Shown: positions 55,959 to 64,000, numbered from the stretch's first letter. The stretch is DNA of 64,000 nucleotides from Enterobacter sp. JBIWA008 (GCF_019968765.1 NZ_CP074149.1:4464001-4528000), one strand, 5' to 3'. Numbers and translations are program-made. The notes: generated by a model from the letters alone, not told the origin.

Positions 55959-56357
55959 CTAGCCGCTCATGCCCCGCAAACGCTGCAGCACCGCCACCAG
56001 CACCGCGACAGACCAGCCCACCATCAACGCGCCCACCAGCCCTTCCACTCCGCCGATGAGCCGCCAGTGCTGGGGTAACGTGACGTCGCCGTATCCCACG
56101 GTGGCGTAGCTGACCAGTGAAAAATAGAAGCTGGTGTTCCAGTCATTAAACGCGTCGATGACAAAATAAAACGCAGCAAACAGTCCGGCCTCAAGGAGGT
56201 GGGCGAAGATCATGGAGATCACGATACCGACGTTGCGTAACACGATGCGTACCGCAGAATCGACATCTAGTTTGATGAATTTTAAAACGCCAAACATCCA
56301 CAGCGAATGGATCACCACGGTTAGGGTAAGCAAAATAATAATACTGAGTAGCTGCAT
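55959..56357 (-). CDS. Small two-pore-helix type potassium channel subunit
   Basis: A 132-residue membrane protein of the Ion_trans_2 family, with an intact K+ selectivity filter TVGYGD between its last two membrane helices (YFSLVSYATVGYGDVTLP, then GALMVGWSVAVLVAVL). One or two further hydrophobic helices lie at the N-terminus. There is no cytosolic RCK or cyclic-nucleotide domain, so gating is unknown. No Shine-Dalgarno is obvious before ATG 56357. A nested inverted repeat lies immediately upstream and may control translation. Confidence 0.85.
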   Translation of the reverse strand: MQLLSIIILLTLTVVIHSLWMFGVLKFIKLDVDSAVRIVLRNVGIVISMIFAHLLEAGLFAAFYFVIDAFNDWNTSFYFSLVSYATVGYGDVTLPQHWRLIGGVEGLVGALMVGWSVAVLVAVLQRLRGMSG

Positions 56358-56366
56358 GATGCGTGC

Positions 56367-56415
56367 TCGACCAAAGGGAATATGGCCCCGCTAGCGCGGC
56401 GGGGCATCTGGTCGA
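56367..56415 (-). other. Nested inverted repeat in the channel gene leader
   Basis: An outer arm TCGACCA (56367-56373) pairs with TGGTCGA (56409-56415). An inner arm GCCCCGC (56385-56391) pairs with GCGGGGC (56399-56405). The structure ends 9 bp before the channel ATG on the minus strand, so it would lie in the 5' leader. The remainder of 56358-56671 holds the MFS promoter (below) and no gene. Confidence 0.5.
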
Positions 56416-56536
56416 AGCTTAGTAGAAGGGAGATGAAAAGTTGGTGCAATAATTGCGTTACGTGATTATTTCTTTGCCAGCGCGTCCTGCTTGCGGCTGT
56501 TCAGCAGCCGTAAGCGATATCCGCAGCGCACTATCT

Positions 56537-56648
56537 GTGAGTCACCTCTTATTTACATCATTTAAACCTTCCATTAACTGGATAAAAAGAACGCGCCGTC
56601 GCTATAGTGGTTTTGTTTAATAAAACTAAGTTGTACCTAATAAAACAA
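56537..56648 (+). promoter_or_regulatory. MFS gene promoter, copy 1 of a duplicated regulatory region
   Basis: Aligned without gaps to 58826-58937, about two thirds of the 112 positions agree. Fully conserved blocks are GTGAGTCAC (56537), TTTACATCA (56552), CGCTATAGT (56600, with a TATAGT -10), GTTTTGTT (56610), TTGTAC (56631) and AAAACAA (56642). TGGATA 18 bp before the -10 is a weak -35. The downstream blocks are the likely operator for the IclR regulator. Confidence 0.7.
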
Positions 56649-56671
56649 AGAACAAACCCTGCGAGGACACA

Positions 56672-58006
56672 ATGACAGAACATTTACGTAACGGCGCTAC
56701 CGCCACCGAGGACATAGAAAGAGAGACGATGCGGAAGGTGATCTGGCGTATTCTCCCGTTTCTGATTGTCAGTTACCTGGTCTCCATTATCGATCGCGGG
56801 AATATCGGCATGGCTTCGCTGCAGATGAATGAGGACCTTGGCCTCAGCAAAGCGGCGTTTGGCTTCGCCAGCAGTCTTTATTTCGTGGCCTATTTTTTGT
56901 TTGAAGTACCCAGCAACCTGGCCATGCAGAAAGTCGGCGCCCGGCTGTGGATCCCGCGCATTATGATCAGCTGGGGCATCGTCTCCATGTGTATGTCCCT
57001 GGTGCAGAACACCACGTCGCTCTATATCGTCCGTTTTCTTCTCGGTGCTGCAGAGGCGGGCTTCTTCCCGGGCGTCGTGCTGTATCTGACCTGGTGGATC
57101 CCGTCCCGCTACCGCGCACGCATTATTGCGTCCTTTATGGTCGCCATCCCGCTCGCTAACTTTATCGGCTCCCCGCTTTCCGGGTTGATACTGTCGCTGG
57201 ATGGCTGGCTGGGTCTTCGGGGCTGGCATCTGCTGTTCATTATTGAAGGATTGCCGGCGGTGCTGCTGGGTATTGCAGCCTGGTTTATTCTCCGGGATCG
57301 CCCTCATCAGGCGAGCTGGCTTAGCAGAGAACAGAAACAATGGCTGGAAACCACGCTGGAAACCGAGCGTAGCCAGCAAAAGAACATTGGACACCAGACC
57401 ACGTGGCAGTTGCTGAAGCATCGTCAGATCTGGCTGATGGCGCTGATTTACGCGGGTGCATCGTCCGCGGGCACCACCATCAGCGTCTGGTCTCCTCAAC
57501 TGCTGAAATCCTTCCATCTCGATAATCTTGAGACAGGTCTGCTTAACGCTATTCCTTACGGTCTGGCATCTGTTCTCATGATTGTATGGGGACGGAATTC
57601 CGATCGCACCAACGAACGCCGCTGGCATACCGCACTAACGCTATTCATGATTGCCGCAGGCGTGTTCGCCGCCTTTGTAAGCGTCTCGCTGTCTGCCACG
57701 ATCGTTATCCTCAGCATTATGCTGATAGGCGCTTATTCAATGAAAGGGCCTTTCTGGGCGCTGGCGTCCGGTTGGATGAGCAGTACCTCAGCTGCGGCGG
57801 GACTCGCCGCGATTGGCGCCATCGCAAACCTGATAGGCGGGGCGGTGATGGTAAACGCGTACGGCATTATCAATGAGCGGACGGGTAGCTACACGCTGGC
57901 TATGCTTCCGCTGGCCGCGCTGTGCGTGGCCGGGGGTATCGCAGTGCTCATTATGGGCCGACAGGCCCGCAGCGCTGGGCTACACGAAAAACAGGTCACG
58001 CATTAG
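56672..58006 (+). CDS. MFS transporter, anion:cation symporter type
   Basis: A 444-residue, 12-segment major facilitator protein. SIIDRGNIGMASLQM after segment 1 and the LLGAAEAGFFPGVVLYLTWW stretch (in pieces) are typical of the ACS family, whose members import organic acids such as tartrate, glucarate, phthalate and allantoate. The exact substrate cannot be read from the sequence. It is convergent with the IclR gene across a perfect hairpin. Its promoter is duplicated upstream of the RraA-like gene, so import and catabolism are probably co-induced. GCGAGGACAC precedes the ATG. Confidence 0.88.
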   Translation: MTEHLRNGATATEDIERETMRKVIWRILPFLIVSYLVSIIDRGNIGMASLQMNEDLGLSKAAFGFASSLYFVAYFLFEVPSNLAMQKVGARLWIPRIMISWGIVSMCMSLVQNTTSLYIVRFLLGAAEAGFFPGVVLYLTWWIPSRYRARIIASFMVAIPLANFIGSPLSGLILSLDGWLGLRGWHLLFIIEGLPAVLLGIAAWFILRDRPHQASWLSREQKQWLETTLETERSQQKNIGHQTTWQLLKHRQIWLMALIYAGASSAGTTISVWSPQLLKSFHLDNLETGLLNAIPYGLASVLMIVWGRNSDRTNERRWHTALTLFMIAAGVFAAFVSVSLSATIVILSIMLIGAYSMKGPFWALASGWMSSTSAAAGLAAIGAIANLIGGAVMVNAYGIINERTGSYTLAMLPLAALCVAGGIAVLIMGRQARSAGLHEKQVTH

Positions 58007-58012
58007 TGATGA

Positions 58013-58040
58013 CAGAAGCGGGACACGTGTCCCGCTTCTG
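58013..58040. terminator. Perfect hairpin between the MFS and IclR genes
   Basis: CAGAAGCGGGACACG and its exact complement form a 28-bp perfect palindrome (13-bp usable stem), 6 bp after the MFS stop and 3 bp before the IclR stop. Moderately T-rich DNA follows on the plus strand. It is a likely bidirectional terminator. Confidence 0.75.
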
Positions 58041-58043
58041 CCT

Positions 58044-58781
58044 TTAAAGATTTTCTTCCGCCGCGTCGCTCGTTTCACCAAAGAACTGCTGACAGAAGAG
58101 CTTACTGGCTCCCATTTTCTGCGACAGGCGGCTGGCCGCCGCCTTCATCAACTGGCCTATCTCCTTCTCACGGCGATCTTCCGTCAACCGTGAAATGGGG
58201 CCGGTCAGGGCTAATGCCGCAACCAGCTTGTCGTGAACGCCGAAGACGGGCATCGCAAACGCAGCGGTGTGGGGATCGCGTGCGCCTGACGTGTAGAAAG
58301 GGAGTTCAGCTTCTCCCTCCGGCAGGCTCTCATTGAGCCCCCAATGGCGTAATACCTTACTGATGGCCGAATTATCGAGCGGGAACTGGCTGCCGGGAAG
58401 ATTGCTGTGTCGCAGGCCATGCGACGCTTCAGCGCGAAACAGGCAAAGGCGCTGCCCGCCCTCCAGCACATACCAGCTGGCACTCTCCTGAGACGCCAGG
58501 GATAGCGCCTGAAGCTCGGGCTGAACCACCCGGGAAAGATGGAAAGATTGTTCATACAGCTTGCCGAGGTAAAGCAGACGTGGGCCCAGCGCATAATTGC
58601 CGTCTTCATGCCTGACGACGTAATTCATCCGTTCAAGAGAATTCATCAAGCGGTAAACCGTGGTTTTGTGATAACCCGACAGCTGTGCCAGCGCGGTCAG
58701 CGTCAGGCTCTCATCCCCAGGACGGAAGCAATCCAGTAAAGCCAGCGCTTTTTCAACCGCTACAACGCCTTCATTCCCCAT
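58044..58781 (-). CDS. IclR-family transcriptional regulator
   Basis: A 245-residue IclR protein. The N-terminal winged HTH is AVEKALALLDCFRPGDESLTL... with SGYHKTTVYRLMNSLERMNYV as the recognition part. The C-terminal effector domain includes ESASWYVLEGGQRLCLFRAE and a region FAMPVFGVHDKLVAALALTGP. Adjacent ATGs at 58784 and 58781 follow AAGGAG; the inner one has the better spacing. The gene is flanked by two near-copy promoters and is divergent from the RraA-like gene. It is the probable regulator of both. The inducer is unknown. Confidence 0.9.
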   Translation of the reverse strand: MGNEGVVAVEKALALLDCFRPGDESLTLTALAQLSGYHKTTVYRLMNSLERMNYVVRHEDGNYALGPRLLYLGKLYEQSFHLSRVVQPELQALSLASQESASWYVLEGGQRLCLFRAEASHGLRHSNLPGSQFPLDNSAISKVLRHWGLNESLPEGEAELPFYTSGARDPHTAAFAMPVFGVHDKLVAALALTGPISRLTEDRREKEIGQLMKAAASRLSQKMGASKLFCQQFFGETSDAAEENL

Positions 58782-58825
58782 CATTATCTCCTTGTTAGCC
58801 CGGCAGTGAGTGTACCTCAAATTTT

Positions 58826-58937
58826 GTGAGTCACTTCGTGTTTACATCACAAACGCCACCTCGGGTCTGGCTAAAAGGAAAGCAACACCGCTATAGTTGT
58901 TTTGTTCTGTACACCTGCATTGTACTAAGTAAAACAA
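58826..58937 (+). promoter_or_regulatory. RraA-like gene promoter, copy 2 of the duplicated regulatory region
   Basis: Same blocks and spacings as 56537-56648: GTGAGTCAC (58826), TTTACATCA (58841), CGCTATAGT (58889), GTTTTGTT (58899), TTGTAC (58920), AAAACAA (58931). TGGCTA is the matching weak -35. The upstream blocks also lie 45-68 bp before the divergent IclR start, so the region may autoregulate that gene. A CRP-like TGTGA half-site begins one base before GTGAGTCAC in both copies. Confidence 0.7.
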
Positions 58938-58950
58938 TATGGAGGCATTT

Positions 58951-59643
58951 ATGTCCGTTACTGAAAAAAAACCGATTAATCGCCATTTCGAGCGCGTTTC
59001 TGCCGAGGACGTTCGTCGGGCTGCCGAGTATCAGGCAGCTATTCTGGCCGACGTGGCCGGTCGCCGCGGTACGCTTCATGGCCGCATCAAACCGCTGGCC
59101 CCACACATGTCGGTTGCGGGTCCAGCCATCACCGTTGAAGTCCGTCCGGGTGATAATCTGGCGATTCATGCCGCGATGGCGGTGGCGCAGCCCGGCGATG
59201 TCCTGATCGTCGATGGCCAAGGCGACCTGAGCTGCGCGCTGCTTGGCGAAATCATGGCCACTCAGGCTCAGGCGAGCGGCATTGCGGGCATCATTATTGA
59301 CGGCGCTGTACGTGACGCCGATTCCCTGAGCAAAGGTCACTATCCCGTCTTTTCTGCCGGCCTGAATCCCTGCGGCCCGACAAAGTTAATTTCTGGCCGG
59401 GTTAATCATCCCATTTCAGTCGCCGGGGCGACGGTTCAGGCCGGGGATCTGGTTGTCGCGGATATCGACGGCGTGGTCGTCATCCCGCGCGATGAGGTTC
59501 AGGAGGTTATCGCTCTGGCAAAAGAAAAGCTGGAGATGGAGACCCGGCGTCTTGCCGCCATCCGTGAAGGCGATTTACGTCCACACTGGCTTGATGACGC
59601 GCTTCGTAAGGCAGGTATGCTGACCGACGGGGAGACGCTGTGA
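58951..59643 (+). CDS. RraA-like / HMG-aldolase-fold protein
   Basis: A 230-residue protein of the RraA / 4-hydroxy-4-methyl-2-oxoglutarate aldolase fold. The start at 58951 has GGAGG at 5 nt; the ATG at 58939 contains that site and is rejected. The divalent-metal and substrate motif GIIIDGAVRDAD carries the conserved Arg-Asp pair, and VAGPAITVEVRPGDNLAIHAA is the N-terminal signature. Family members cleave HMG or oxaloacetate, or inhibit RNase E (RraA). The dehydrogenase and transporter context favours a metabolic aldolase or decarboxylase. It overlaps the next gene by one base (TGATG). Confidence 0.88.
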   Translation: MSVTEKKPINRHFERVSAEDVRRAAEYQAAILADVAGRRGTLHGRIKPLAPHMSVAGPAITVEVRPGDNLAIHAAMAVAQPGDVLIVDGQGDLSCALLGEIMATQAQASGIAGIIIDGAVRDADSLSKGHYPVFSAGLNPCGPTKLISGRVNHPISVAGATVQAGDLVVADIDGVVVIPRDEVQEVIALAKEKLEMETRRLAAIREGDLRPHWLDDALRKAGMLTDGETL

Positions 59644-60581
59644 TGGGAGGCAAAGACGTAGTTCTGGTTACCGGAAGCGACCTGGCCGAGCAGGCCATGG
59701 TGATGTTGCAGGGCTTTGAGGTGGTGTTTGCGGGCCGCCAGCCGACAGAAGATGACCTGATCGCGCTGTGTGAACGACACAATCCCGTGGCGATTCTGGT
59801 TCGTTACGGCCGGATCACCGCGAAAGTCATGGATGCCGCCCCGGCTCTGCAGGTTATTTCCAAGCACGGAAGCGGAATCGATGTGATAGACCAAGAGGCA
59901 GCGGCCGAGCGCAATATCGCCGTCCGCGCTGCGCCAGGCGCAAACGCAGCGGCAGTGGCTGAACATACCTGGGCGCTGATCCTCGCCTGCGCAAAGTCCG
60001 TGGTGCCTCTGGACAAGCGGCTGCGAGACGGGCACTGGGATAAGGCGACGCATAAATCCATTGAACTGGAGGGATTAACGCTGGGGCTAATCGGGTTGGG
60101 TGCTATCGGCTCGCGCGTGGCAAATATTGGTCACGCTTTCGGCATGAAGGTGCTGGCTTACGATCCCTATGCTAAGTCCATGCCTGCCCTGTGCGAACGC
60201 GCAGAGACGCTGACCGGACTGCTTTCCCGTTCCGATGTCATCTCTTTGCACTGTCCGCTGACCGATGAGAATCGGGGGATGATCGATAGCGAGACGCTCG
60301 CACACTGCAAGCGGAACGCCATTCTGGTCAATACGGCACGCGGCGGACTGATCCACAGTGAATCGTTACTGGCAGCGCTCCGGGATGGCACGCTGCACAG
60401 CGCAGCGCTGGACAGCTTTCCCCACGAGCCGCTGACGGCGCCGCACCTCTGGCAGTCCGTAGAAAACGTGGTCATTTCACCGCATATTGGCGGCGTTACC
60501 GCAGCGTCATATATCAGGATGGGGACCGTGGCCGCGAGCAATATTCTGGCCGTGACGGACGTCACCACCGTCAGCTCGTAA
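59643..60581 (+). CDS. D-isomer 2-hydroxyacid dehydrogenase
   Basis: A 312-residue NAD(P)-dependent dehydrogenase. The dinucleotide motif is GLIGLGAIGSRVA (about 150-160), catalytic Arg lies in VNTARGGLI, the acidic partner in ALDSFPHEPL and catalytic His in SPHIGGVTAAS. The N-terminal catalytic domain has KHGSGIDVID. It is likely to reduce or oxidise a small 2-keto/2-hydroxy acid such as hydroxypyruvate or glyoxylate; the true substrate is not determinable here. GGGGAG is 9 nt before the ATG; a GTG at 59640 is also in frame. It is translationally coupled to the RraA-like gene and convergent with yhiN over 32 bp. Confidence 0.9.
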   Translation: MGGKDVVLVTGSDLAEQAMVMLQGFEVVFAGRQPTEDDLIALCERHNPVAILVRYGRITAKVMDAAPALQVISKHGSGIDVIDQEAAAERNIAVRAAPGANAAAVAEHTWALILACAKSVVPLDKRLRDGHWDKATHKSIELEGLTLGLIGLGAIGSRVANIGHAFGMKVLAYDPYAKSMPALCERAETLTGLLSRSDVISLHCPLTDENRGMIDSETLAHCKRNAILVNTARGGLIHSESLLAALRDGTLHSAALDSFPHEPLTAPHLWQSVENVVISPHIGGVTAASYIRMGTVAASNILAVTDVTTVSS

Positions 60582-60613
60582 AGCCAACCGCGACGAGTGG
60601 CAGTGCTCTTATG

Positions 60614-61810
60614 TCACTTGTCTTCTGCCAGCGCCTGCGCGCAGGCCCAGGCACTTGCCCATGCCCACTGGAAGTTATACCCGCCGAGCCAGCCGGTCAC
60701 ATCCATCACTTCGCCAATAAAATAGAGCCCCGGCACGTTGCGCGCTTCCATGGTGCGGGACGAGAGCTCATTCGTATCGACCCCGCCCAGCGTGACCTCT
60801 GCCGTACGGTAGCCTTCGGTGCCGTTTGGCTGAACGCGCCAGTTTGTCAGGGTTTCCACCAGCACCTCCTGCTCGCGGCTGTTAAGCTGCTTCAGCGACA
60901 CGTCGGGGATCTGCCCCAGCGCCTGCAAACATTCCACCAGACGTTTTGGCAGCTGCATTGCCAGGGTGTTTTTCAGGCTTTGATTCGGGTGCGCGGTACG
61001 CTGCTCGTTAAGGAACGCGTCGGGATCGCAGTCCGGGAGCAGGTTAACCGTGACGAATTCTCCCGGCTGCCAGTAGCTGGAGATTTGCAGTACCGCCGGG
61101 CCGGAGAGGCCGCGATGGGTAAAGAGCAGATTTTCACGGAACACCGTGCCGTCTTCGGCGGTAATGACGGAGGGAACGGACACGCCAGACAGCGTCTGAA
61201 GCTGTTCCAGAAGCGGTTTATGCAGCGTAAACGGCACCAGCCCGGCGCGCGTGGGCAAGACTTTCAGGCCAAACTGTTCGGCAATCTTATAGCCGAACGG
61301 GGAAGCGCCCAGCCCCGGCATGGACAGGCCGCCGCTGGCGATCACCAGGCTGTCCGCGCTGACGGTTTCACCGTTCAGCTGCAGCGTGTAGCCCTGGTCG
61401 TCGCGGGCGACCTCCAGCACTTCCGTGCGCAGGCGCATGACGACGCCGCCCTTCTCGCACTCGGTTACCAGCATATCGACAATCTGCTGCGCGGAGTCGT
61501 CGCAGAAAAGCTGTCCCAGCGTCTTTTCATGCCACGCGATGCCGTGCTTACCCACGAGATCGATAAAATCCCATTGGGTGTAGCGCGCGAGCGCAGATTT
61601 ACAAAAATGACGGTTTTGGCTCAAATAGGCTGCGGGTTCAACATACAGATTAGTAAAGTTGCAGCGCCCGCCGCCGGACATCAGGATCTTACGGCCGGGC
61701 TTTTTACCGTTATCCAGCAGCAGCACGCGACGACCCGCCTGTCCGGCCATTGCCGCACAAAACATACCCGCCGCACCGGCGCCAATTACCACGGCATCAA
61801 ACCTTTCCAC
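60614..61810 (-). CDS. yhiN: HI0933-family flavoprotein YhiN
   Basis: A 398-residue FAD protein of the HI0933/BaiN group (400 aa in E. coli). The FAD motif VVIGAGAAGMFCAAMAGQAG and GRKILMSGGGRCNFTN are intact. The C-terminal VPGLYFIGEVMDVTGWLGGYN is the second flavin signature. The start is GTG at 61810 (VERFDAVVIG) with AGAGGG upstream. An in-frame ATG 42 codons further up gives sequence without family counterpart. The reaction catalysed is unknown; a gut-bacterial relative is a steroid oxidoreductase. It is divergent from pitA, as in E. coli. Confidence 0.95.
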   Translation of the reverse strand: MERFDAVVIGAGAAGMFCAAMAGQAGRRVLLLDNGKKPGRKILMSGGGRCNFTNLYVEPAAYLSQNRHFCKSALARYTQWDFIDLVGKHGIAWHEKTLGQLFCDDSAQQIVDMLVTECEKGGVVMRLRTEVLEVARDDQGYTLQLNGETVSADSLVIASGGLSMPGLGASPFGYKIAEQFGLKVLPTRAGLVPFTLHKPLLEQLQTLSGVSVPSVITAEDGTVFRENLLFTHRGLSGPAVLQISSYWQPGEFVTVNLLPDCDPDAFLNEQRTAHPNQSLKNTLAMQLPKRLVECLQALGQIPDVSLKQLNSREQEVLVETLTNWRVQPNGTEGYRTAEVTLGGVDTNELSSRTMEARNVPGLYFIGEVMDVTGWLGGYNFQWAWASAWACAQALAEDK

Positions 61811-62038
61811 GTCAAAACCCTCTTTGTTAACTGCCGCGGATTGTAAAGTTTCCTCTGTGGTCACACCAGCGTAAAAAGATATTACAAAGCCATTCCATTG
61901 AAATTTAAAGAATATCCTTTCTGGTGCTTTTCTCAAATCAGGTGGTATGTCAAAAAAAGTCTATATTTCACTTTGCCCGCCGCGCATTTGTCCTGGATAA
62001 TGCGCCGCGTTCATGTCCTCAAAATGGCGTAACGTCCT

Positions 62039-63538
62039 ATGCTACATTTGTTTGCCGGCCTGGATTTACATACCGGGCTTTTATTATTGCTTGCTCTGGT
62101 TTTTGTACTGTTTTACGAAGCGATCAACGGCTTCCACGACACTGCAAACGCAGTAGCGACGGTTATCTACACTCGCGCAATGCGATCGCAACTTGCGGTT
62201 GTCATGGCGGCGGTATTTAACTTTTTTGGTGTCCTCCTGGGCGGACTGAGCGTTGCGTATGCCATTGTGCATATGCTGCCAACGGATCTGCTGCTTAACG
62301 TTAGTTCTGGCCATGGCCTCGCTATGGTGTTCTCAATGCTGCTTGCTGCAATTATCTGGAACCTCGGTACCTGGTATTTTGGCCTGCCTGCATCCAGCTC
62401 TCACACCCTTATCGGCGCGATTATCGGTATCGGGCTAACCAACGCCCTGATGACCGGGACATCGGTTGTTGATGCGCTGAACCTGCCTAAAGTATTGGGC
62501 ATTTTCGGCTCGCTCATCATCTCCCCTATCGTGGGTCTGGTGGTGGCGGGCGGGTTGATTTTTATCCTGCGTCGCTACTGGAGCAACACGAAAAAACGTG
62601 CGCGTATCCACCTGACGCCAGCAGAACGTGAGAAGAAAGACGGCAAGAAAAAGCCGCCGTTCTGGACACGTATCGCCCTGATCATTTCCGCTATCGGCGT
62701 GGCCTTCTCTCACGGCGCGAACGACGGGCAGAAAGGCATTGGTCTGGTGATGCTGGTTCTGATCGGCGTCGCACCTGCAGGCTTCGTGGTCAACATGAAC
62801 GCCTCCGGCTACGAAATCACCCGTACCCGTGATGCGGTCAACAACGTTGAAACCTATTTCCAGCAACATCCTGACCTGCTGAAAAAAGCGACCGGCGTTG
62901 ATCAGTTGATCCCATCTCCGGAAGCAGGTGCGACTACCGCACCCGGTGAGTTCCACTGCCATCCGGCTAATGCGATTAACGCGCTGGAACGTGCCAAAGC
63001 CATGCTGGGCGATATCGAAAGCTATGACAAACTGGCCGTTGAACAGCGTGGTCAGCTGCGTCGTATCATGCTCTGCATCTCTGACGTAACCGATAAAGTC
63101 GCGAAGCTGCCAGAGGTGAATGGTGACGACAAACGTCTGCTGAAGAAACTGAAAGGCGATATGCTCAATACCATCGAGTACGCGCCAATCTGGATCATCA
63201 TGGCCGTCGCGCTGGCGCTCGGTATCGGTACGATGATTGGCTGGCGTCGTGTGGCGACCACCATCGGCGAGAAGATCGGTAAGAAAGGCATGACCTATGC
63301 GCAGGGTATGTCCGCGCAGATGACGGCGGCAGTGTCTATCGGTCTGGCGAGCTACACCGGTATGCCGGTATCCACTACCCACGTACTTTCTTCGTCCGTG
63401 GCAGGTACCATGATTGTTGACGGTGGCGGTCTGCAGCGCAAAACCGTGACCAACATTCTGATGGCCTGGGTGTTCACCCTTCCGGCCTCTATCCTGCTGT
63501 CTGGCGGTTTGTACTGGATTTCGCTGAAGCTGATTTAA
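62039..63538 (+). CDS. pitA: Low-affinity inorganic phosphate transporter PitA
   Basis: PitA is an inner-membrane symporter of divalent metal-phosphate complexes (Mg, Zn and others) and also a route for tellurite entry. The 499 residues equal E. coli. The paired PiT signatures are [18 protein letters not shown] near the N-terminus and [17 protein letters not shown] in the middle, followed by [18 protein letters not shown] near the end. About ten membrane segments and a large cytoplasmic loop (about 260-370) are visible. The terminator is shared with uspB. Confidence 0.98.
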   Translation: MLHLFAGLDLHTGLLLLLALVFVLFYEAINGFHDTANAVATVIYTRAMRSQLAVVMAAVFNFFGVLLGGLSVAYAIVHMLPTDLLLNVSSGHGLAMVFSMLLAAIIWNLGTWYFGLPASSSHTLIGAIIGIGLTNALMTGTSVVDALNLPKVLGIFGSLIISPIVGLVVAGGLIFILRRYWSNTKKRARIHLTPAEREKKDGKKKPPFWTRIALIISAIGVAFSHGANDGQKGIGLVMLVLIGVAPAGFVVNMNASGYEITRTRDAVNNVETYFQQHPDLLKKATGVDQLIPSPEAGATTAPGEFHCHPANAINALERAKAMLGDIESYDKLAVEQRGQLRRIMLCISDVTDKVAKLPEVNGDDKRLLKKLKGDMLNTIEYAPIWIIMAVALALGIGTMIGWRRVATTIGEKIGKKGMTYAQGMSAQMTAAVSIGLASYTGMPVSTTHVLSSSVAGTMIVDGGGLQRKTVTNILMAWVFTLPASILLSGGLYWISLKLI

Positions 63539-63553
63539 TCGGTTGAAGGCGAC

Positions 63554-63588
63554 AAAAAAGCGGGTCAGGAAACTGACCCGCTTTTTTT
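63554..63588. terminator. Bidirectional terminator of pitA and uspB
   Basis: AAAAAAGCGGGTCAG pairs with CTGACCCGCTTTTTT around a GAAA loop; strong A and T runs lie on the two sides. Confidence 0.94.
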
Positions 63589-63592
63589 ATGC

Positions 63593-63928
63593 TCAGTGCC
63601 AAATCATCAATGCAATCATACTGACTACGACCAGCCCGCACAGGGCGCTGGTCAAAATGAACTGACGACGCAGGCGCTCGCAGCGACGAATAAACTCTTC
63701 ATCGTGATGATCGCGGTAGCGCTGGTAATAGATGTATCCCACCAGACGCATCTGCTTGCTGGGCTGTCCATGCGAGGTGAAGAACCCTCCACCGTCCACA
63801 TACTGATAAAGCAACGGATCGCAACCACGAAGTACTACTAACAGCGCACGTAACGATGAGAAGTAGCGCGCCATATTCACTATGCAAACCACGCATAACG
63901 CCCAAAACAATGCGACGGTGCTAATCAT
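63593..63928 (-). CDS. uspB: Universal stress protein B
   Basis: UspB is a small inner-membrane protein induced in stationary phase by RpoS and linked to ethanol tolerance in E. coli. The 111 residues from [22 protein letters not shown] equal E. coli. One membrane helix is at the N-terminus and one at the C-terminus ([21 protein letters not shown], split by residue 100). ATG 63928 has GGGGAGG at good distance; the upstream in-frame ATG at 63952 is rejected. It is convergent with pitA. In E. coli the divergent neighbour is uspA; only the promoter side (63929-64000) is in this window. Confidence 0.97.
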   Translation of the reverse strand: MISTVALFWALCVVCIVNMARYFSSLRALLVVLRGCDPLLYQYVDGGGFFTSHGQPSKQMRLVGYIYYQRYRDHHDEEFIRRCERLRRQFILTSALCGLVVVSMIALMIWH

Positions 63929-64000
63929 ACATCCTCCCCGGCGTACGCCCACGAAGCAAGGCTCCTGAGCTACCGCACCCCAATGCCCTGACAGACAGTT

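Noticed and set aside
61811..61936. Longer YhiN starting at ATG 61936
   Set aside because: The 42 extra residues lack family similarity and would cover the promoter region facing pitA. GTG 61810 with AGAGGG upstream gives the family length.

Overview
This window is an Enterobacteriaceae chromosome segment that most resembles Enterobacter or a close relative. Nearly every protein is full length and near identical to its E. coli K-12 counterpart. Gene order follows the E. coli hslO-to-uspB arc, with a few accessory replacements. No rRNA, tRNA, CRISPR array, insertion sequence or prophage was seen.

Layout. 1-11 kb: 3' part of hslO, then pckA, envZ-ompR (minus strand), greB, yhgF/tex and the ferrous iron operon feoABC. 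11-15.4 kb: a DUF1471 small secreted protein, bioH, gntX, nfuA and gntT with two GntR operators. 15.4-27 kb: malPQ and its activator malT, then glpEGR and glpD. 27-37.7 kb: the glycogen operon glgBXCAP and asd. 37.9-43.4 kb: yhgN, tusA, yhhQ, dcrB, yhhS, yhhT, acpT. 43.3-50.7 kb: a complete arnBCADTEF operon for L-Ara4N lipid A modification, behind a PmrA-type box. 51-60.6 kb is the accessory part: a phenolic acid decarboxylase with a divergent LysR regulator and an SDR; a MepS-like NlpC/P60 endopeptidase; a HAD-IB phosphatase; an orphan TerC protein and a small K+ channel; and an MFS / IclR / RraA-like / 2-hydroxyacid dehydrogenase cluster. 60.6-64 kb: yhiN, pitA and uspB.

How the genes work together. 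Much of the window is carbon flow. Gluconeogenesis (pckA), gluconate uptake (gntT), maltodextrin breakdown (malPQ, malT), glycerol-3-phosphate oxidation (glpD, glpR) and glycogen synthesis and breakdown (glgBXCAP) sit side by side, several with visible CRP, GntR, MalT or GlpR sites. A second theme is envelope stress and permeability: envZ/ompR, arn, the NlpC/P60 enzyme and dcrB. Iron and Fe-S handling is represented by feoABC with Fur and FNR sites, and by nfuA.

Most notable points. (1) The MFS gene and the RraA-like/dehydrogenase pair have nearly gap-free duplicated promoters, with an IclR regulator between them. This defines a small catabolic regulon of unknown substrate. (2) The AcpT phosphopantetheinyl transferase lacks the metal-binding Asp of its signature motif. 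(3) acpT and arnF overlap tail to tail by 68 bp. (4) A GC-rich palindromic repeat family recurs seven times behind genes. Family calls come from reading the translations and recalling relatives; no database search was run.
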